DNA of 37,759 nt from Paracoccaceae bacterium (lineage in GTDB: Bacteria > Pseudomonadota > Alphaproteobacteria > Rhodobacterales > Rhodobacteraceae): the NCBI GenBank assembly GCA_028749255.1, contig JAQTYE010000006.1, positions 3,956 through 41,714 of the forward strand. Direction: 5' to 3'. The notes beneath the pieces were generated by a model. The model ran no database searches, was not told where the DNA came from, and was given only the letters and a program-made list of their open reading frames with translations. This document shows, one piece after another, positions 1 to 6,626 of this stretch (its first letter is position 1; each line of letters starts with the position of its first letter). Both the position numbers and the translations under genes were made by a program.

Positions 1-434
1 CTTCTGGACAGCGCCAGCACGCCCGCCAATCCGACCGCAATGCCCAGCCACCCCAGGGGCGACACGCTCTCGCCCAGGATCAGCAACGAAAACAGCGCAA
101 CCTGCACCGTCTCGGTCTTGGTGAAGGCCACACCCACCGCGAAATTGCGCAGCTTGAACAGCGCGACGGTCAGGAAGGTCGCAACCACCTGCCCCGCGCC
201 CCCCGCCAGTGCGAAACTCCAGAACCGTGCCCCGGTCACCGGCCAGCCCTGCCCGGTCGCGATCAGCACCAGCGCCGCCACCGCCGCCGCAATCGGCGCG
301 CCGAACAGAAACCGTGAAAACGTGGCGCCGCCAACCGACAGGCCGGTGCCCGTCAGCCGCTTTTGCAGCATGAAGCGCAGCGTCTGCACCGCCGCCGCCG
401 CGAAGGTGATGAAGACGAACAGCGACCCGCTCAT
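1..434 (-). CDS. EamA/DMT-family permease, C-terminus off the left edge
   Basis: Reading leftward from the ATG at 434 gives 144 codons running off the window edge. The protein begins MSGSLFVFITFAAAAVQ and shows about four hydrophobic helices in 144 residues, a conserved RFLFGAP stretch, and the FTKTETVQVALFSLLILGE segment typical of EamA drug/metabolite transporters, where a second-repeat helix follows a charged loop. It is an inner-membrane protein, probably exporting a small metabolite, but the substrate cannot be read from sequence. Its ATG overlaps the TGA of the upstream lipoprotein gene (ATGA, 431-434), so the two are likely translationally coupled. The family is secure; the function is open because half of the protein is missing. 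Confidence 0.8.
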   Translation of the reverse strand, partial: MSGSLFVFITFAAAAVQTLRFMLQKRLTGTGLSVGGATFSRFLFGAPIAAAVAALVLIATGQGWPVTGARFWSFALAGGAGQVVATFLTVALFKLRNFAVGVAFTKTETVQVALFSLLILGESVSPLGWLGIAVGLAGVLALSR

Positions 435-934
435 CGCCCGACCTTGCCGGGGATATAGCCGTTGAACGACAGCACCTCACGTGCCGCCGCCGCCAGATCA
501 GAGCGCACCGGCAGATCGCGCGCCAGGACCATGCCAAACCGCCCCGACGGCGTGCCCAGAACCGCGACGCGATAATCCTGATCGACCCACAGCACCCAGA
601 CCGGTTCGCGGCCGAACCCCGCATCGGGCGTGATCCGCCCGCCCGGGCCGGTCACCACCGCGCGCCCGCTCAGGTGGCGCGGCTTGGCGCCACTGCAATC
701 CACGCCCGACAACGCATAGGCCCCGCGCCCGTCATAGCGCCAGTCCTGCGTGGCGCCCGCGCAGCCAGGCGTGCCGCTTTCGGCAACCTTCCACTGGCCC
801 GCAAACCGCGCCGGATCAAACAGCGAAGCCGAAGAAATCCACGCACCTGCCGTGCGCAGCCCCGGTGCGGGGCCGGGCTCTGGTGCCGCACAGGCCGCCA
901 GCGCAAGGGCCGCGGCCCAGATCATTCGACGCAT
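431..934 (-). CDS. Lipocalin-like outer-membrane lipoprotein (Blc type)
   Basis: The 167-residue protein starts MRRMIWAAALALAAC, a short lipoprotein signal with lipobox LAAC and Cys15 as the lipidated residue. The mature part carries the lipocalin GxW motif in FAGQWKVAE (about residues 44-52) and the closing strands VLWVDQDYRVAVLG and FGMVLARD, which match the C-terminal pattern of bacterial lipocalins such as Blc. A single-domain lipocalin of this length is usual. Blc-type proteins bind lysophospholipids or fatty acids at the envelope; that role is inferred from family. The start could also be the ATG at 925, which overlaps the TGA of the upstream gene; 934 is chosen because it supplies the two N-terminal arginines expected of a signal peptide. 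Confidence 0.75.
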   Translation of the reverse strand: MRRMIWAAALALAACAAPEPGPAPGLRTAGAWISSASLFDPARFAGQWKVAESGTPGCAGATQDWRYDGRGAYALSGVDCSGAKPRHLSGRAVVTGPGGRITPDAGFGREPVWVLWVDQDYRVAVLGTPSGRFGMVLARDLPVRSDLAAAAREVLSFNGYIPGKVGR

Positions 935-1296
935 TCGGTCACCCGCAACCCGGAGGCGGTTATCACCTCATTACACCCCAACAGCGGCACCACCGGCGCG
1001 CAGGTCATAGAGCGCGCAAGGCACGCCCCCTCGCAATCAGACCCGCTACGGCAGCTTTGGCCGCCGTCCTTGGGTCGATGTTGACAGATCAGCCCCTCGG
1101 TGCTGGCCACCCAGTCACCGCCCTGCCCCTCGCACAGCATTTTTTGCTGCGCGACAAGTGCGGCGCCGACGGGCTCCAGTTTCGGCGGCGTGTCACCGGC
1201 GGGTTTGCACCCCGCCAGCGCCAATACCAGAACCGCAGCGCTCATGCCGAAACCCGTCAGCGCCGCGCGCGCCTCAGAACGGCATCGGATGCGCAT
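922..1296 (-). CDS. Cys-rich small lipoprotein of unknown function
   Basis: From the ATG at 1296 the protein has 124 residues: a basic N-terminal stretch, a hydrophobic core and the lipobox LALAGC, followed by a mature part with eight further cysteines spread over about 75 residues (including QSCRSGSDCEGAC), which could form four disulfides in the periplasm. I do not recognise a named family. The chosen ATG has AAAAGG about 8 bases upstream and gives a positively charged signal peptide, but it overlaps the end of the aldo/keto reductase gene by 23 bases. The ATG at 1245 avoids the overlap but lacks a charged N-region. It sits between the reductase and the lipocalin in the same direction and is probably co-transcribed. 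Confidence 0.65.
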   Translation of the reverse strand: MRIRCRSEARAALTGFGMSAAVLVLALAGCKPAGDTPPKLEPVGAALVAQQKMLCEGQGGDWVASTEGLICQHRPKDGGQSCRSGSDCEGACLARSMTCAPVVPLLGCNEVITASGLRVTECVE

Positions 1297-2317
1297 GATG
1301 GGCCTTTTCAATCGCCTTCAGAACCTCGGGCGGCAGTTCCAGCCCCGCCGCATCCAGCGATTTATCCAGCTGCGCGACCGAGGTGCCGCCGATGATCGGA
1401 ATCACCGGGAACGGCCGCCCCAGAACCCAGGCAATCGCCATCGTCACCGGGTCCAGCCCCGCCTCGCGCGCGATGCCGACGTAAACATCGGCGATCTCAT
1501 AGGCGCGCGGGTTCGAACGTCCGCCCAGCTCGCGGTTGAGCGACCGGCGCGAGCCCTCGGGCACCACACCGCCAGAATATTTGCCGCTCAGCATCCCTAC
1601 CGCCAACGGCGAATAGGCCAGACAGGTCACGCCTTCATGCACGCCCAGCTCGGCCATATCGGTGTCGTACAGGCGGCACATCAACGAGTATTCGTTCTGG
1701 ATGCTGGCCACGCGCGGCCCATGCCCGGCCTCGGCCAGCGCCAGCCATTGCGCCGTGCCCCAGGTGCTTTCGTTCGACAGGCCGAAATGCCGGATCTTGC
1801 CTTCAGTCACCAGATCCCGGAGCGTTTCCAGACAGGCGGCCATATTGTCATGCACCTCGGCCCGCGACGGCTGTTTGCTGGCGTCGAAGCCCCAGTTCTG
1901 CCGGAAGTGATAGCTGCCCCGGTTCGGCCAGTGGAATTGATACAGATCCAGGTAATCAGTGCGCAGCCGGGTCAGGCTGCCTTCCAGCGCGCGGCGGATA
2001 TTGGCGGGGTCGATCTGTTCGCCCTTGCGGATGATCTGCCCCGGCCCGGCGATTTTCGAAGCAATCACCACCGCGTCGCGGCGCCCCGATTTGGCCAGCC
2101 ACGACCCGATGATCGTCTCGGTATCGCCCACGGTTTCCGCCGTCACCGGATTGACCGGATACATCTCCGCCGTGTCCAGAAAATCGACACCCCGCGCCAA
2201 GGCGTGGTCGATCTGGGCGTGGCCCTCGGCTTCGGTGTTCTGGGTGCCCCAGGTCATCGTGCCCAGGCAAATCTCGGACACCATCAGGCCGGTCCGGCCC
2301 AATTCACGCTTGCGCAT
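1274..2317 (-). CDS. Aldo/keto reductase, Tas-like
   Basis: This 347-residue NADP(H)-dependent aldo/keto reductase follows E. coli Tas along its length, from the N-terminal GLGTMTWG-type strand through DTAEMYPV, TDYLDLYQFHWP, IQNEYSLM and AYSPLAVG to the C-terminal helix. The catalytic tetrad is present: Asp48, Tyr53, Lys88 and His129. It would reduce carbonyl compounds in the cytoplasm; the physiological substrate is not evident. The ATG at 2317 is preceded by a strong AGGAGG ribosome site 6 bases upstream (2326-2331). It is the first gene of a tight minus-strand run leading into the Cys-rich lipoprotein, the lipocalin and the DMT permease. MsrB lies 75 bases upstream in the same direction and could be in the same transcript. 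Confidence 0.92.
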   Translation of the reverse strand: MRKRELGRTGLMVSEICLGTMTWGTQNTEAEGHAQIDHALARGVDFLDTAEMYPVNPVTAETVGDTETIIGSWLAKSGRRDAVVIASKIAGPGQIIRKGEQIDPANIRRALEGSLTRLRTDYLDLYQFHWPNRGSYHFRQNWGFDASKQPSRAEVHDNMAACLETLRDLVTEGKIRHFGLSNESTWGTAQWLALAEAGHGPRVASIQNEYSLMCRLYDTDMAELGVHEGVTCLAYSPLAVGMLSGKYSGGVVPEGSRRSLNRELGGRSNPRAYEIADVYVGIAREAGLDPVTMAIAWVLGRPFPVIPIIGGTSVAQLDKSLDAAGLELPPEVLKAIEKAHHAHPMPF

Positions 2318-2392
2318 CTCTGCCTCCTGTGTGGATTTTGGCGGACCCTGCCACAGCCCCCGCCCGAGGGAAACCCCCCAAGAAAAAACCTG

Positions 2393-2833
2393 TCAGCCCA
2401 CCTGATTGATCAGATCGCCATAGCCTTCGGCTTCCATGTCCTCAAGCGCCACGAACCGCAGCGCCGCAGAGTTGATGCAATAGCGCAGACCGCCCGCCTC
2501 CGCGGGGCCATCCTCGAACACATGGCCCAGATGGCTGTCACCATGGGCCGAACGGACCTCGGTGCGCATATGGCCCAGGCTCGGGTCGGCCAGTTCGACA
2601 ACGTGATCGGTCACCAGCGGACGGGTGAACGACGGCCAGCCACAGCCCGATTCATATTTGTCCGACGACGCGAACAGCGGCTCGCCCGAGACCACATCCA
2701 CATAGATCCCGCGCGCCTTGTTGCCCAGAAGCGGGCCGGTAAAGGGCCGTTCGGTGCCCGATTGCTGGGTGATGCGATATTCTTCGGGGCTCAGGCGGGC
2801 CAGCGCCTCGGCGGTCTTTTGATAGCGGGTCAT
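2393..2833 (-). CDS. msrB: Peptide-methionine (R)-S-oxide reductase MsrB
   Basis: This 146-residue protein reduces the R epimer of methionine sulfoxide in proteins. Visible family marks are ESGCGWPSF (Cys64, the likely resolving cysteine), [10 protein letters not shown] (active-site histidines) and [11 protein letters not shown] with the catalytic Cys119. The two CxxC pairs that bind structural zinc in many MsrB proteins are absent, so this is the zinc-free form. Translation should start at the ATG at 2833, preceded by CGGAGC, rather than at the longer open frame reaching 3028; the start beginning [11 protein letters not shown] matches the usual MsrB N-terminus and length. No msrA is in the window. 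It sits downstream of cynS, separated by a strong hairpin. Confidence 0.95.
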   Translation of the reverse strand: MTRYQKTAEALARLSPEEYRITQQSGTERPFTGPLLGNKARGIYVDVVSGEPLFASSDKYESGCGWPSFTRPLVTDHVVELADPSLGHMRTEVRSAHGDSHLGHVFEDGPAEAGGLRYCINSAALRFVALEDMEAEGYGDLINQVG

Positions 2834-2873
2834 CGGGGGCTCCGTTGCAATGTCTTGCGCAACATAGGTCAGC

Positions 2874-2903
2874 GCGCGGTCAGGGAAAGCCCCCTGACCG
2901 CGC
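2874..2903 (-). terminator. Hairpin after cynS
   Basis: A perfect 12-bp inverted repeat (arms 2874-2885 and 2892-2903, six-base loop) begins ten bases beyond the cynS stop on the minus strand. There is no clear U-tract, so it is a strong hairpin that may end cynS transcription or protect its 3' end rather than a textbook intrinsic terminator. It separates cynS from msrB. Confidence 0.55.
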
Positions 2904-2912
2904 CGGACCGTT

Positions 2913-3356
2913 TCACCACGCATTATAGCCCAGATACTTGCCCGACATCTCGATCTTGACGCGGTCGCCTTTGGGGCTCGGCACCCGGGTAATCTGCATG
3001 TCGAAATCAATCGCCGACATGATGCCATCGCCGAATTTCTCGTGGATCAGCGCCTTGATGGTCGGGCCGTAGACGCCGACGATTTCGTACAGCCGATAAA
3101 TGCAGGGGTCGGTCGGCACCGTCTGGCTCCAGATTTTGGTCGGGCTTTCTTGCAGCACAAGGGCCGCCTCTTGCGGCAGGCCCAACGCGGCGACCAGCGC
3201 CGCGGCCTTGTCGGCAGGCATCGCATTCATCCCCATTGCTGCCGAATGGGTCCAGACCGGGCTCATGCCGATTGTCTCGGCAATGCCTTCCCAGGTCAGG
3301 TCGGCCTGACGCTTGGCCGACAGGATCATCGCCGTCACATCTTCTTTCGTCATCAT
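2913..3356 (-). CDS. cynS: Cyanate hydratase (cyanase)
   Basis: The enzyme converts cyanate plus bicarbonate to ammonia and two CO2 (via carbamate), detoxifying cyanate and supplying nitrogen. The 147-residue protein has the family architecture: an N-terminal helical DNA-binding-like domain (about 1-75) and a C-terminal catalytic domain with [29 protein letters not shown] and the closing GKYLGYNAW. The catalytic residues align as Arg88, Glu91 and Ser114. The ATG at 3356 (a tandem ATGATG) has AAGGGA nine bases upstream. There is no carbonic anhydrase (cynT) or cyanate permease (cynX) next to it; instead it diverges from a formate/nitrite-type transporter, which may import the anion substrate. 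A further extension to 3842 is open but shows no conserved protein. Confidence 0.95.
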   Translation of the reverse strand: MMTKEDVTAMILSAKRQADLTWEGIAETIGMSPVWTHSAAMGMNAMPADKAAALVAALGLPQEAALVLQESPTKIWSQTVPTDPCIYRLYEIVGVYGPTIKALIHEKFGDGIMSAIDFDMQITRVPSPKGDRVKIEMSGKYLGYNAW

Positions 3357-3921
3357 CTTGGACTGTCCCTTGTTGGTGTTTGGGGGGAATCGGCCTCTGG
3401 CGGGCCTTGGTTCAGACAGCCGCCGTGTGCGCGCAGGCGTCAACTGCGGCCCCGGGTCAGACCCGCAACACGCCGCCCCCGACCACGCCCCGCCCAGCGA
3501 TACAGCGCAGGCACCCCGTGATTGGGTAAAATTTGCGCAATTGCGGGCTGCCACACCCCGACGCGCCGCACTGCGGCATTTTGACCTTGCGCAAAAGCAC
3601 CGCAAACACCCTGCTGAGCGCAAGGGTCGCAACGGCGTGACCCAGACATAAGCCCACAAGGACAGACAGCAATGGCGCTGTGGTTTTCCGGCCTGATCCA
3701 ACAGGTCCGTGAAGATGCGGTGCCCTTCCCCGTGTCTTTGCCAGCTCCCGGAATGCCCGGGCGGCCCATCGCCGCCCCGCCATGGAACGGAACGATTGGG
3801 ACATGGCAAGGCGTGTCCCCCCGGCGCCCCCCCACAGGCCACATGCCGAGGTCACGCCTTGCCGCACTTCGGGCGCACGCGCCCCAAAACCAAAGCACAT
3901 CCACCAACACGAGGGACCGAA
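3357..3921. promoter_or_regulatory. 565-bp divergent intergenic region between cynS and the FNT gene
   Basis: No convincing gene is visible; open frames here lack conserved sequence and lie antisense or out of frame to each other. The region should hold the promoters and any nitrogen-responsive operators of both flanking genes. Two exact copies of the palindrome TTGCGCAA occur at 3533-3540 and 3587-3594, 54 bp apart centre to centre, and the first overlaps another palindrome, GCAATTGC (3537-3544). The stretch around 3525-3600 is less GC-rich than its surroundings. I cannot assign the factor that might bind. Confidence 0.4.
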
Positions 3922-4755
3922 ATGTCATATCTTGCCCCCGCCGAATTCGCGACGAAGATGATCGACGCTGGCGAATCCAAACTGTTCATGTCCACCAAGG
4001 ACACGCTGATCCGCGCCTATATGGCAGGCGCGATCCTGGCGCTGGCCGCGGCCTTTGCGATTTCCATCACCGTCAACACCGGGCAGCCGCTGGTCGGCGC
4101 GCTGCTGTTCCCGGTGGGGTTTTGCATGCTCTATCTGATGGGGTTCGACCTGCTGACCGGGGTGTTCACGCTGGTGCCGCTGGCGCTGATCGACAAACGC
4201 CCCGGCGCCAGCATCGGCGGGCTGTTGCGCAACTGGGGGCTGGTCTTTCTTGGCAACTTTGCGGGCGCGATGACCACCGCCGTTTTCATGGCGATCATCT
4301 TCACCTTCGGCTTCACCGAGGCGCCCAACGCCATCGGCGAAAAGATCGGCAAGATCGGCGAGGCCCGCACCCTGGGCTATGCCGCGCATGGCGCCGCAGG
4401 GATGCTGACCTTGTTCATCCGCGCGGTGATGTGCAACTGGATGGTGTCAACCGGCGTCGTCGCTGCGATGATGTCCACCTCTGTTTCGGGCAAGGTCATC
4501 GCGATGTGGATGCCGATCCTGGTGTTCTTCTACATGGGGTTCGAGCATTCGATCGTGAACATGTTCCTGTTCCCCTCGGGCATCATGCTGGGCGGCAACT
4601 TCACCTGGGGCGATTATTTCATCTGGAATGAAATCCCCACCGTTCTGGGCAATATGGTGGGCGGTCTGACGTTCGTCGGCGCCACGCTCTATTCCACGCA
4701 TTACAAGACCGGCGCCAAGCGTATGCCCAAAGGCATGGCCGCCCCGGCCGAGTAA
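3922..4755 (+). CDS. Formate/nitrite transporter (FNT) family protein
   Basis: The 277-residue inner-membrane protein begins MSYLAPAEFATKM and shows six hydrophobic segments, with the family's broken-helix loops (LVGALLFPVGFCMLYLMGFDLLTGVF and the related stretch NMFLFPSGIMLGG) and the NWMVSTGVVAA segment. FNT proteins are pentameric channels for small monovalent anions (formate, nitrite, hydrosulfide). Nitrite is plausible for a gene next to nitrogen metabolism, and cyanate is a speculative alternative given divergent cynS. The ATG at 3922 has GAGGG six bases upstream. A strong terminator follows at 4773, and a phosphatase/kinase gene starts 60 bp downstream. An open frame extending upstream to 3709 is not supported by any conserved residues. 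Confidence 0.9.
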   Translation: MSYLAPAEFATKMIDAGESKLFMSTKDTLIRAYMAGAILALAAAFAISITVNTGQPLVGALLFPVGFCMLYLMGFDLLTGVFTLVPLALIDKRPGASIGGLLRNWGLVFLGNFAGAMTTAVFMAIIFTFGFTEAPNAIGEKIGKIGEARTLGYAAHGAAGMLTLFIRAVMCNWMVSTGVVAAMMSTSVSGKVIAMWMPILVFFYMGFEHSIVNMFLFPSGIMLGGNFTWGDYFIWNEIPTVLGNMVGGLTFVGATLYSTHYKTGAKRMPKGMAAPAE

Positions 4756-4772
4756 CCCCTGATCTGCAACGT

Positions 4773-4802
4773 GCCCCCGCCGCAGGGCGGGGGCGCTGTT
4801 TT
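4773..4802 (+). terminator. Intrinsic terminator after the FNT gene
   Basis: A perfect 9-bp GC stem (4773-4781 with 4786-4794, loop GCAG) is followed by GCTGTTTT. It lies 17 bases after the FNT stop and only 13 bases before the phosphatase/kinase start, so the downstream gene either depends on read-through or has a promoter inside the FNT coding region. Confidence 0.75.
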
Positions 4803-4815
4803 CACCCGGACCCCA

Positions 4816-6528
4816 ATGACCCAAATCGCGATCAGCCTAGGCCAGCATTCCAGCGCGGGCGTCAAACCCGTCAATCAAGATTTCCACGGCGCGGTTCTGG
4901 CAATCGGACGCGAGCGGGTGCTGAAGGGCATCGCGGTGGCGCTGGCCGACGGGATCAGCTCCAGCACGGTCAGCCAGATCGCCGCCGAAAGCGCGGTCAA
5001 AAGCTTCTTGTCGGATTACTACTGCACGCCGGACGGCTGGACGGTGAAAACGGCAGCGTCGCGCGTGATTTCGGCCAGTAACGCCTGGTTGCATGGCCAG
5101 ACCCGGCGCGCTCAACTCAGCCACGACATGGACCGTGGCTATGTCTGCACCTTTTCCGCGCTGGTGCTGAAGGCACGCCACGCGCATCTGTTCCACATCG
5201 GCGACGCGCGGGTCTATCGCCTGCAAGGTGACACGCTGGACCAGCTGACCGAAGATCACCGCGTCACCCTGTCCGCGCACGAAACCTATCTGGGCCGCGC
5301 GCTCGGCATGGCACCGCATGTCAAAATCGACTATCGCGCGCTGCCGCTCAGCCTGGGTGATGTTTTCGTGCTGGCCACCGATGGCGTCTATGATTTCGTG
5401 CCCGCCCGGCAGATCACCACGATCATCGCCCACACCCCCGATCTGGACATCGCCGCGCGCCAGATCACCGCCGCCGCCCTGGCCGCCGGATCGGACGACA
5501 ATCTGACGGTGCAGATCCTGCGGGTGACCGCCCTGCCCGACACCCAGCCCGAGGCGCTGTTCGACGACGGTTTGCTGGACGGCGCGACCGAACTGCCGCT
5601 GCCCGAAATTCCCGAACCGCCCTGCGACTTCGACGGCTACCGCCTGCTGCGTCGTCTGCATGGCAATGCGCGCAGCCACATCTTTCTGGCCCAAGACCCC
5701 GACACCGGCGCGCAAGTGGTGTTGAAATTGCCTTCGGTCGATCTGCGCGCAAGTGCCGAGTATCGCCGCCGCCTGATGATGGAGGACTGGGTCGCACGCC
5801 GCATCAGCAGCCCGCATGTGCTGGCCGCCGCCACACCCCGACCGCGCCGCTACCTGTATAGCGTGACCGAATTCATCGAAGGCCAGACCCTGCGGCAATG
5901 GATGCATGACACGCCCGAACCCACGCTGGAACAGCTGCGCGACATTGCCGGACAAATCGCCACCGGCCTGCGCGCCCTGCACCGCCGCGCGATGATCCAT
6001 CAGGACCTGCGCCCCGAAAACGTGATGATCACCCCTGACGGCACAGTCAAGATCATCGACCTGGGCGCGGTGCGGATCGCGGGCGTGGCCGAAGCCGCAC
6101 GCGATCTGGACACCGAGATCCTGGGCACGCTGCAATATACCGCGCCCGAGTATTTTCTGGGGCGGGTCGGCACCGAAGCCTCGGATCTGTGGTCGCTGGC
6201 CGCAATCGTGTATGAAATGGCGACCGGGCGGCTGCCTTATGGCACCGCCATCAGCCGGGCACGCAGCCCACGGGCACAGGCAAAACTGCGCTATCTGCGG
6301 GCCGAGCGGCTGCCGGAATGGATGGATGCCGCGCTGGCCCGCGCCCTCAGCCCCGACCCGCGCACCCGGCCACAGGCGCTCAGCGAATTTCTGGCCGATC
6401 TGCGCCGCCCGGGACCCGGGTTTCGTCCCCGCGCCAACCTGCCCCTGACCCGGCGCAACCCGCAGGTGTTCTGGCAGGTGCTATGCCTTGGGCTGGCACT
6501 GGCGCTGCTGGCGTCGCTGGCGCGTTGA
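4816..6528 (+). CDS. Bifunctional PP2C-type phosphatase / Ser-Thr protein kinase, membrane-anchored
   Basis: This 570-residue protein joins a PPM/PP2C phosphatase (about 5-237) to a Hanks-type kinase (about 273-530) and ends in one membrane helix (about 551-567). Phosphatase metal ligands are visible in VNQD (Asp22), ADG (Asp45), GD (130), TDG (Asp189) and SDDN (227-229). Kinase marks are Lys304, Glu323, the catalytic loop HQDLRPEN (Asp397, Asn402), DLG in place of DFG (415-417) and APE (443-445). The glycine-rich loop is degenerate. The fused pair can both add and remove phosphate on target proteins. In Pseudomonas a similar kinase is found in nitrate-assimilation clusters (from memory), so a link to the adjoining anion transporter is reasonable but inferred. 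Start chosen at the ATG at 4816; upstream codons are terminator sequence. Confidence 0.9.
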   Translation: MTQIAISLGQHSSAGVKPVNQDFHGAVLAIGRERVLKGIAVALADGISSSTVSQIAAESAVKSFLSDYYCTPDGWTVKTAASRVISASNAWLHGQTRRAQLSHDMDRGYVCTFSALVLKARHAHLFHIGDARVYRLQGDTLDQLTEDHRVTLSAHETYLGRALGMAPHVKIDYRALPLSLGDVFVLATDGVYDFVPARQITTIIAHTPDLDIAARQITAAALAAGSDDNLTVQILRVTALPDTQPEALFDDGLLDGATELPLPEIPEPPCDFDGYRLLRRLHGNARSHIFLAQDPDTGAQVVLKLPSVDLRASAEYRRRLMMEDWVARRISSPHVLAAATPRPRRYLYSVTEFIEGQTLRQWMHDTPEPTLEQLRDIAGQIATGLRALHRRAMIHQDLRPENVMITPDGTVKIIDLGAVRIAGVAEAARDLDTEILGTLQYTAPEYFLGRVGTEASDLWSLAAIVYEMATGRLPYGTAISRARSPRAQAKLRYLRAERLPEWMDAALARALSPDPRTRPQALSEFLADLRRPGPGFRPRANLPLTRRNPQVFWQVLCLGLALALLASLAR

Positions 6529-6626
6529 CCCGCGGGCCTTTGGATGCGACTTTTTTCGGCGCAAGGCCGTTGTGATGGGCGCGCGCATCGCCGATACCAT
6601 GATCAGTGCAACAGAATCGTGCCCTG

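Noticed and set aside
1100-2959. 619-codon open frame on the plus strand across the aldo/keto reductase and msrB
   Set aside because: Two clear genes on the opposite strand explain the sequence; the translation shows no domains.
3672-3921. Plus-strand open frame upstream of the FNT gene as a separate small gene
   Set aside because: No ribosome site, no conserved residues, and the frame continues out of phase through the FNT gene.
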